In this document: positions 8,188 to 14,011 of the stretch, piece by piece
Position numbering within the stretch: position 1 is the stretch's first letter
Layout of the letters: each line of letters opens with the position of its first letter
From: Saccoglossus kowalevskii
Lineage: Eukaryota; Hemichordata; Enteropneusta; Harrimaniidae
Length of the DNA stretch: 14,011 nucleotides
Assembly: GCF_000003605.2 (NCBI RefSeq)
Contig: NW_003146802.1
Location: forward strand, 1,584 to 15,594
Reading direction: 5' to 3'
Notes under the pieces: generated by a model
Seen by the model: the letters and a program-made list of their open reading frames with translations, nothing else
The model's database searches: none
What the model was told of the DNA's origin: nothing
Made by a program: the position numbers and the translations under genes

Positions 8188-8880
8188 CTCTGTTAAACTT
8201 CACAAATCAGCAAATGTGGTCCTGTATAGAACCGGACATAAACAAATGTTATTTCGCTTACGAAACGTGCTGGCTATTGTTGATGTAGCAGCTTTACTTC
8301 TAGTGACGTCGACGTGATCTGTACGATAAAGGTCAAATAACGACTTGACATCTGTACGAAAGATTAAGAGTAAGAAATGCAAACATTACCAAGAAACACA
8401 GATTCCTAGGGCCGGGTAGTATTAGTTTACAGTGTTAGATGCGTGCTTGACTATCACATTTCCTACATGGTTCTCCGAACTGCTCTACAGAGAGCGCTTT
8501 GTTCTACTTTTGGTACGAACTGTTTGCAGACGACATAGTAACATAGTTACACAAACAGGATATCATCTTTTCGATTTTTGGTATCGGGTCGTATTTGCTT
8601 ACAACGCAAGGACGTGCGTCCTATCACATTTCCGACGCAGTTCTGTGAACTGCTCTTCCGGCATATAGAGAAAACACACAGGAAGTGCGTTCCACTTCCA
8701 CTGTACAAACTGTTTGCAGACAACACCATCACGCCAACATACATTAGATAATTAACTCGTTTGGTAGATTATGCGTCAATCATTTGGGCTGCGCTCCCGG
8801 GCCGCGCCATAAAACGAGGGGCGAAGTTATCTAATCATTTTCTGACTCAGGAACTGGTCATTTTATTCGACGGGGGGGGG
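8188..8880 (-). promoter_or_regulatory. CpG-dense island with minus-strand splice donor: candidate first exon/promoter
   Basis: By eye this stretch holds several tens of CpG dinucleotides (clusters at 8265-8350, 8585-8690 and 8790-8830), whereas nearby kilobases hold only a few. Its left edge has a near-perfect minus-strand donor, AGAG before GTAAGAACG (GT at 8187/8186). No long ORF is present on the minus strand, and the frames near the donor contain stops, so an exon here would be 5' UTR. The first acceptor-like site downstream on that strand near a start codon is 4840/4839, just before the CCP signal-peptide ATG. A spliced non-coding first exon for the CCP gene is the simplest reading, but it is inference. 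A promoter for an unrelated plus-strand gene is also possible. Confidence 0.35.
8441..8725. repeat. Diverged tandem duplication inside the CpG island
   Basis: Block A (about 8441-8535) and block B (about 8611-8725) share CTATCACATTTCC (8451 and 8621), GAACTGCTCT at the same 170-bp offset, and AACTGTTTGCAGAC (8519 and 8708, offset ~190 after a ~20-bp indel). Neither copy codes for a recognisable protein. Confidence 0.7.
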
Positions 8881-8881
8881 G

Positions 8882-9830
8882 AAACTATTTTAAAATTGAA
8901 TAGGGGCGCTTTTTTCATTGATGTGTTTAAACTGAAGAACGAAGACAGAATATTCATACTGTTTAATCATAACATATATATTCTTCGTTCCTCTGTTTAA
9001 AGAAAACCCCACCCAAACTTTAAAAACCACACGTTGATATTTAAATCCCTGATTTAAGGTAGCGAGACTATTATTTGTGTTGAAAATTACATTTATTAAT
9101 TGATGAAATGCACTATAAACTTTCATGCGATAAAGTCAACATAACATAGAATGTCATGTAAGTTGGTTAAAATGTAGATTTTCTGAAGGGAAGCAAGGCA
9201 GCCTCAGTAGTGTTTTCCAAAATCAACAACACAGGTTTAATCTGTGTGCCTATGAGTTTCAAAGATAAACTCAAGACAAAGCAATGTTAGGATGTGTTAT
9301 CAGTTAGCTATCTGACACACAATGAGTGTTTCCAAACATTTGAGTGGTTTGTCTCCGCCCCTGTTTGTTTCACAGATTAGTCATTTGCATATGAATGTGT
9401 CAGACACAAGGTCACACAGCCAATGAAAAAATAATTGATTTTGGTGTTTTCATCAACGATTTCTAGGAGTTTATGTTTTTCAAAATACAAGGTCTTTAAC
9501 AAAAAATAACGTATACTTAGTGTCGTCGGATTAACACCAAATTTTTACAGCTCTAAGGTTACAATGAGAGGAACTTGAATGTGTCCAGACAAACTATTTC
9601 ATGGATTATTTACCAATGTGTTGTGGTTTGAGTTGGGGGCAATACGACTAAAACAGAAATTGAAATTCAGGACACTACTTTTCAAAACGCGTTGCTTGAA
9701 TAAAACTGACCAGACACATTCAATTTACCAGTCTATTGAACAACTAGGAAAAGTGAAAAAAAAACTTCTTATCACCAGCATAAATAAGTAATTATTTTTT
9801 TTTACAAAAAAAGTAATTTTTCACTTTTGA
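8882..9830. other. Stretch without recognised gene
   Basis: AT-rich sequence after a 10-nt G run (8872-8881). Short regulatory-like words occur at 9345-9425: a CCGCCCC box, an octamer-like ATTTGCAT, and a CCAAT word. A CTGACACA/TGTGTCAG inverted pair flanks them (about 9311 and 9397). These are suggestive only, and no exon was recognised. Confidence 0.4.
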
Positions 9831-9897
9831 TTAAGTATCGCATCGTAGAATGCAGATACGGGCATGGCAAACACACTTTTGAAAAGCTTGATTGACG

Positions 9898-10170
9898 ATG
9901 CTAAAAATATATATTTTCCTGGGTCTGTTTGTAGTCATTTGGTCACAATTAGAAGATGAAAACAAGTATGCAAATAATAGTCCCGCTACCTTAAATTCCA
10001 AGAATTTTAGCACACGTAGAATTAACAATGACGACAAAATAAATGCCATAGATTTATTTATTTGCCACTTTACGACGACCATTGCCATTTTAACCCACTC
10101 GTACGCGTCATTATACACATATACAGGTTACGGGGCAATTGACAGACAATACTCTCACCATCCGTTATAA
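9898..10170 (+). CDS. Candidate small secreted protein or first exon, cut by LINE insertion
   Basis: A 90-codon frame starts at ATG 9898. The first 17 residues, MLKIYIFLGLFVVIWSQ, look like a good signal peptide: one Lys, then about 12 hydrophobic residues, then a polar region with LEDENK. The rest is hydrophilic, with an NFS glycosylation sequon near residue 36, an RR pair at 40-41, a single Cys at 56 and a Tyr-rich end. I do not recognise the family. The region is CpG-richer than its neighbours. The stop codon at 10168-10170 falls exactly where the 3' tail of the adjacent LINE begins, so the original frame probably ran further. It may be an intact short gene, the broken first exon of a longer gene, or a chance ORF. 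A 95-codon ORF also exists on the opposite strand here. Confidence 0.35.
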   Translation: MLKIYIFLGLFVVIWSQLEDENKYANNSPATLNSKNFSTRRINNDDKINAIDLFICHFTTTIAILTHSYASLYTYTGYGAIDRQYSHHPL

Positions 10171-10560
10171 TAATAATTTTATTCAACACGAAAATCAACT
10201 ACAGAGAGTAATTTTATGGTTGTAAACCAAAAACAGAAATAAAACTTCACGCAACTAATATCACAAATAGCATATAAAATCACAAGCTAATGCTACTGTT
10301 TAGAACAAAGCAAAACTGAAGTACAGTTCATTACTGTAACACCAAAATCATGAATAAAACATTGAATAAATGTAACTAAGAATGGAAAGAAAAAACATGA
10401 AAATTAGTATAACAATAAAACCACTAAGCTACTAAATATGCCATTGCATTAAAACTACCTGCAGACTAATTTTATGGAGTTGCTATGTTTCATCTCTTAA
10501 GTTCATAATTGTATGTATGAATTGTGCAATTTTTATTCCTTCAAAGCTTGTCATAATTAA
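10171..10560 (-). other. LINE 3' UTR and ATT-rich tail
   Basis: This non-coding, AT-rich stretch lies between the LINE stop codon and its tail. On the minus strand it ends with TTGAATAAAATTATTATTAT, i.e. a polyadenylation-type hexamer followed by a short ATT microsatellite, a tail type common among LINEs of several clades. Confidence 0.75.
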
Positions 10561-10877
10561 TTAATTTTCCTCTTCATTCATTTTCAAGAAGTCAGATTTT
10601 TTGTTCTGTATATATTTAAATAATTTATTACGGGGTACGTCATATTTACTGCATCCTATTAAGAAATGGTACTCGTCTTCAATTTTATCATCTGTGCAGA
10701 GTTTACATACTCTTTCGTTTCTAGGAATTTTCTTTTGTCTGCCAGTGTCAATGAGTAGTTTATAGTCAGAAATTCTAAATTTGCAAAATAATCGCCTTAA
10801 TTTTAATTTTTTTTATCATTTAAATAATTCTCCATATTGAAGGTAGTTTTAAATTTTCTGTATGAAGTTTGTTTGTT
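10561..10877 (-). pseudogene. LINE ORF2 C-terminal fragment with CCHC-type motif
   Basis: This continues the LINE protein beyond the LTR-like insertion. The first part reads NKQTSYRKFKTTF and ENYLNDKK. A one-base frameshift in a poly-A run near 10810 follows. The frame then continues with LRRLFCKFRISDYKLL, DTGRQKKIPRNERVC, KLC and EDEYHFLIGC, ending at TAA (10563-10561). The Cys-x2-Cys ... His-x4-Cys arrangement, preceded by a basic R-x-R-S/I-x-x-x-L and a GR-x-x-x-I-P-x-x-ER pattern, is typical of the C-terminus of many LINE ORF2 proteins, where it is thought to bind nucleic acid. It is a pseudogene fragment because it is frameshifted and separated from the RT. Confidence 0.88.
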
Positions 10878-11575
10878 TGTTGCTGCATTCATTCTGCTAT
10901 CAGGGGGAAAATCTCTTTCCGGGGTTTCTCCACACTTGTCAGGGGGAAAACTCGTCTCGTCTCTCTATCTCGTCCCCTTGAGGTACGGGATCGGGAAAGT
11001 CACTTTAACTTTACAGTCAAATAAGACACACACAATGAAATACGTTTCAGCTCTCGTCTTAGTCGATCTTTTGGAGCACTCTATAAGACACAGCGCCCTG
11101 GGGAAAAGTCCCCAAGACTCTCACAAGGCTGAACCAAGACTCGCCCAAGACTGGACTGCCTCAAGGCTCGCCCCTGGACTGGACTCTCGACTGCCCAGGA
11201 CTGCTCTCTCTCTCTACTGCCCAGGACTGCACTCTCTCTCTACTGCGTCTGTCGTGGAGTATTCGCCAAGACCAACTCAAACTCTCTTTATTCATTTTCA
11301 AAACTCTAACCAATTACAAAGCAGTAAAAAGACTCTAGGGCGTAACCCTCAATCATAAAGCCAATCACACTAAGTACTGAATACGTCATATCTTTTGATT
11401 AATCGTTCACTACATTAATAACTATGGAATACCAACTGTCAGAATCGCGACGGATATCTGGTAATTAGTTCCAAATCACTGAGCCAAGTTCCGTCCAAAA
11501 CTTCAAATAGGCCTACACGATGACAGACATAACACAGCAATTCAGCTAATAATCAACTAATTAAGTCGGTTAACA
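10878..11575. mobile_element. Solo-LTR-like insertion inside the LINE
   Basis: The LINE coding sequence stops at 11576 and resumes at 10877. The 698 bp between starts TGTTGC and ends GTTAACA on the plus strand (TG...CA termini, with the TGTT/AACA ends inverted), as expected of a long terminal repeat. It is more GC-rich than its surroundings, carries an AATAAA on the minus strand (near 11286-11291), a CTATAAG box on the plus strand (near 11080), and internal direct repeats. Joining the LINE flanks without the insert reads in frame (LRI then NKQTSYRK), which fixes both borders. No 4-6-bp target duplication is seen (TTGTT against GATAC), which is unusual. No internal retroelement genes are present. 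The 173-codon plus-strand frame across it is not considered a gene. Confidence 0.7.
11190..11241. repeat. 26-bp direct duplication within the LTR-like insert
   Basis: ACTGCCCAGGACTGC followed by a (CT)n run occurs at 11190-11215 and again at 11216-11241, differing at one base. Related CAAGACTGGACTG-type words lie just to the left, so the segment grew by local duplication. Confidence 0.8.
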
Positions 11576-12600
11576 GATACGCAAAAACAAATTCATGACA
11601 CTGCTGTCATTAAATAATTCCTTTCTCCATGTTTTTACATAATTTTCTCTGAGTACCTCCCCTACCTTTTTTTCATGTTGTTTTGATAATTCTGAAAGAT
11701 TGTTGTTTTTAGTTATCTCTTCTATTCTTTCTACCCATGCTGTTTTCCAAGTTTTTATTTCCATAACCAATATTTTATCATCTGTTTTTTAATTTTGACG
11801 TTCAATGGATATCTACCCAGCTCTCCAAGAATAGCATTTTTTGTTGCATTTTTACTGACACCTAAAATAAATCTACAGAAAGCAAACTGTACACTTTCTA
11901 TATGTTTTACTGATTCTTCTTCCCATACCTCCCACCCATAATTAATAATTGGTACAATTAATTTATCAAATAAATTCAATGCTGTGCTAATTTTATAATG
12001 TGATAATGTTAATAAAGACTGCTTTAGTGGAAACATTGCTTTCATAGCTTTTTCGTTTAAAGTATTGGACTCAGTTTTTAATTTTCCATTCGGTGTGAAA
12101 ACTATACCCAACCGTGGCAATTTCATTTCCTTCATACAACACTGACTTGCTATTTAATGTATGATTTCTTTTATTGAATACCATTAATTTAGTTTTATTT
12201 AGGCTTAATGATAGTTTCCAAGAATTGCTGTATTTTGCCAGTGCATCTATGCTGCACTGCATACCTTCCTGGGTCTGTGATAAGATTAGGACGTCATCAG
12301 CAAATAAAATGCAGTTTAGTTTTTGGCTGTTTAGTTCAGGGGGGGGGGTGGCATTTGTAGATTTTATTTGTTCCGGCAAGTCATAAATGAATAAACTAAA
12401 TACAGTTGGACTTATATATTACAGCCTTGTTTTGCCCCCATAAATGAATCAAATTCATTTGTGAGCCCTTTATTTATTTTTACCCTGTATGATACCCCAC
12501 TATACATATTTTTTATGGGGTTGTAAATATTTCTTGTGATACCATATTTTTGCAATTTCCAATATAATAAGTTAGTATCTTCCATGCTCTCACACAACAT
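11576..12600 (-). pseudogene. LINE reverse transcriptase fragment (palm to thumb)
   Basis: Consecutive minus-strand frames continue one RT. About 12600-12418 gives NLLYWKLQKYGI and a GAKQGC motif before a frameshift. About 12413-12100 gives SPTVFSLFIYDLP and the catalytic box FADDVLIL (about 12285-12304), then KTKLMVFNK. From 12135 to 11758 it continues with LGIVFTPNGKLK, INYGWEVWEEESV and RFILGVSKNA. From 11770 to 11576 comes TWRKELFNDSSV. Frame changes occur near 12415 (a TA-dinucleotide gain in a TA run fits), near 12110 (with loss of several residues around the expected YLG) and near 11765 (with a larger internal deletion). The aspartates of the FADD box are intact, but the frame is broken, so it is not functional. 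A motif-A-like stretch (FTDLRKLFSKV, 12655-12623) lies just upstream but is spaced unusually. Confidence 0.9.
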
Positions 12601-12621
12601 GTCTAATTCTGATTATATCAT

Positions 12622-12710
12622 AGACCTTAGAAAACAGCTTTCTAAGGTCTGTGAAAGTCTATAAGTCTGTGAAAATAGTCTAAGACTATTATATATAGTC
12701 ATCCCGCGGT
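12622..12710. repeat. Cluster of perfect short palindromes
   Basis: AGACCTTAGAAA (12622-12633) is followed after 5 nt by its exact reverse complement TTTCTAAGGTCT (12639-12650). A direct repeat of GTCTGTGAAA follows (about 12647 and 12666). Next is AATAGTCT, one base, then AGACTATT (about 12674-12690), and a TATATATAGTC tail. The cluster sits at the 5' border of the LINE fragment. It may be a small fold-back element or a rearranged insertion border. Confidence 0.7.
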
Positions 12711-13110
12711 AATCCGCTATTCCTACAAGAATATGCTGTGTTTTTACGTGCGCAGGGAGCACACGGGACCGACAGTTTATCGTCCCCTCCGAGTACATTT
12801 CAAGAAATTAATTCCCAACTGTAAATCCATTTGAGTACACATTAAACACTTATAAATGCGCGATATTCAACTACACCATGGTAAACAATTAACAAACACT
12901 GTAGTAATTGGAAATTCCGAGAACACGATCAGAAATGTTACCAATGAAAATGTTTAATATGGGTTTGCACGTATCTCTGAAATATGCATTAATTAAAACC
13001 GTTCCGACATAATATATCTGCATATGTGTAGACGAGATTGAAATAGTGGGAGTGATGGAAGCATGTTGTGATGCTGTGAATGCAGCTGCCCGTGCAGTTG
13101 AAACCCTTGA
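12710..13110. other. CpG-rich patch followed by unique sequence, no gene recognised
   Basis: The first ~90 bp (12710-12800) is notably CpG-rich, like the segment at 9840-10165 on the other side of the LINE. The rest is AT-rich. The frames on either strand (e.g. minus 12613-12798) show no recognisable motif. Confidence 0.4.
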
Positions 13111-14011
13111 AATAATTGAAAGATATTGAAATAATGATGACATAATTGAAAGATATTGAAATAATGGTGAACTAATTGAAAGATATTGAAATAATGGTGA
13201 AATAATTGAAAGATATTGAAATAATGGCGAACTAATTGAAAGATATTGAAATAATGGTGAAATAATTGAAAGATATTGAAATAATGGTGAAATAATTGAA
13301 AGATATTGAAATAATGGTGAAATAATTGAAAGATATTGAAATGATGATGAAATAATTGAAAGATATTGAAATAATGGTGAAATAATTGAAAGATATTGAA
13401 ATAATGGTGAAATAATTGAAAGATATTAAAATAATGGTGAGATAATTGAAAGATATTACAATAATGATGAAATAATTGAAAGATATTGAAATAATGATGA
13501 AATAATTGAAAGATATTGAAATAATGGTGAGATAATTGAAAGATATTGAAGTTATGATGAAATAATTGAAAGATATTGAAATAATGATGAAATAATTGAA
13601 AGATATTGAAATAATGCTGATATAATTGAAAGATTGAAATAATGATGAAATACTTGAAAGATATTGAAATAATGATGAAATAATTGAAAGATATTGAAAT
13701 AATGCTGAGATAATTGAAAGATATTAAAATAATGATGAAATAATTGAAAGATATTGAAATAATGATGAAATAATTGAAAGATATTGAAATAATGGTGAGA
13801 TAATTGAAAGATATTGAAATAATGATGAAATAATTGAAAGATATTGAAATAATGATGAAATAATTGAAAGATATTGAAATAATGCTGAGATAATTGAAAG
13901 ATTGAAATAATGATGAAATACTTGAAAGATATTGAAATAATGATGAAATAATTGAAAGATATTGAAATAATGGTGAGATATTGAAAGATATTGAAATATG
14001 ATGAAATAATT
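13111..14011. repeat. 30-bp satellite/minisatellite, about 30 copies, running off the window end
   Basis: Units start at 13111 and repeat every 30 bp, with consensus AATAATTGAAAGATATTGAA plus ATAATGGTGA (the GG position varies to GA or GC). Two 28-bp units (starting 13621 and 13889) lack two bases in AGATATTG, and each is followed by a copy with AATACTTG. The same variant pair thus recurs 268 bp later, showing a nine-unit higher-order repeat. A final irregular unit starts at 13977 and the array continues past the edge. All three plus frames have stops in every unit, whereas the minus consensus is open in all three frames. Copies with TATTAAAA (about 13425 and 13721) introduce minus-strand stops, which argues against coding. 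Confidence 0.97.

Larger units (their letters stand above)
10168..12600 (-). mobile_element. 5'-truncated, decayed LINE (non-LTR retrotransposon)
   Basis: On the minus strand the segments give, in order, the palm of a reverse transcriptase with an FADD box, the RT thumb/connection, and a C-terminal cysteine-histidine motif. A stop (10563-10561), a ~390-bp 3' UTR, and an AATAAA signal with an ATT-rich tail (about 10168-10183) follow. The endonuclease and the N-terminal part of the RT are missing, the usual 5' truncation. At least four frameshifts or small deletions are visible. It is interrupted by an LTR-like insertion (10878-11575). I assign it to the large jockey/CR1/L2-like assemblage only loosely. 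No target-site duplication could be matched at the two ends. Confidence 0.9.

Noticed and set aside
9831-10118. 95-codon minus-strand frame overlapping the candidate secreted ORF.
   Set aside because: It has no signal peptide at its start and no recognisable motif, and is best explained as the shadow of the plus-strand frame. I cannot exclude that both are chance.
10837-11358. The longest open frame in the window (173 codons, plus strand), with a hydrophobic start.
   Set aside because: It begins inside antisense LINE coding sequence and runs through the LTR-like insert and its CT-rich duplications. It crosses a mobile-element border and shows no domain, so it is a by-product.
12700-12730. 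ATTACCGCGG-like word on the minus strand reminiscent of small-subunit rRNA.
   Set aside because: Only about 10 bases match and the flanks show no rRNA sequence.
13032-13129. Possible plus-strand exon after a TGTAG acceptor encoding an Ala-rich stretch (GVMEACCDAVNAAARAVE).
   Set aside because: It ends in the first satellite unit, has no partner exon, no start, and weak acceptor context. The opposite strand is equally open.
13111-14011. CRISPR-like direct repeats.
   Set aside because: Units are contiguous with no unique spacers and the genome is eukaryotic; it is a satellite.

Overview
This window looks like AT-rich invertebrate animal (metazoan) genomic DNA. The grounds are spliced exons with GT/AG borders encoding extracellular CCP/sushi modules, a decayed LINE with an ATT-rich tail, an LTR-like insertion, long introns and at least four tandem-repeat arrays. 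No bacterial-style operon, rRNA, tRNA or CRISPR array was seen. The ~150/301-bp repeat array that ends in a CA-rich tract and hairpin resembles tandem-repeat mobile elements described from bivalves, so a marine invertebrate, perhaps a mollusc, is a reasonable guess. The taxon is not proven.

Left part (1-4890), minus strand: the 5' half of one secreted or membrane CCP/sushi gene. A signal-peptide exon (4756-4838, ATG at 4819) ends in phase 1. Three CCP exons follow at 1858-2049, 921-1100 and 148-363. Each is a phase 1-1 symmetrical exon carrying one complete four-cysteine module. A good donor at 147/146 shows that the gene continues beyond the left edge. Intron 3 holds a 45-bp minisatellite (511-706). 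Intron 1 holds a ~1.3-kb tandem-repeat element (about 2970-4256).

Middle (4890-9830): a 24-copy, 46-bp minisatellite with higher-order structure (5405-6525), degenerate copies of the 150-bp repeat family, and a CpG-dense island (about 8210-8880). The island has a strong minus-strand splice donor at its left border and may be a non-coding first exon or promoter of the CCP gene. It also contains a diverged tandem duplication.

Right part (9830-12660): a small plus-strand ORF with a convincing signal-peptide-like start (9898-10170) runs directly into the 3' tail of a minus-strand, 5'-truncated, frameshifted LINE (10168-12600). A ~698-bp solo-LTR-like insertion (10878-11575) splits the LINE. Reading across the insertion site restores the LINE frame exactly. 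Beyond the LINE come a cluster of short perfect palindromes (12622-12710), a CpG-rich patch, and a 30-bp satellite (13111 to the window end, about 30 copies).

The only functional gene supported with confidence is the CCP gene. The rest is mainly mobile-element and satellite history, plus two promoter-like or ORF candidates worth testing.
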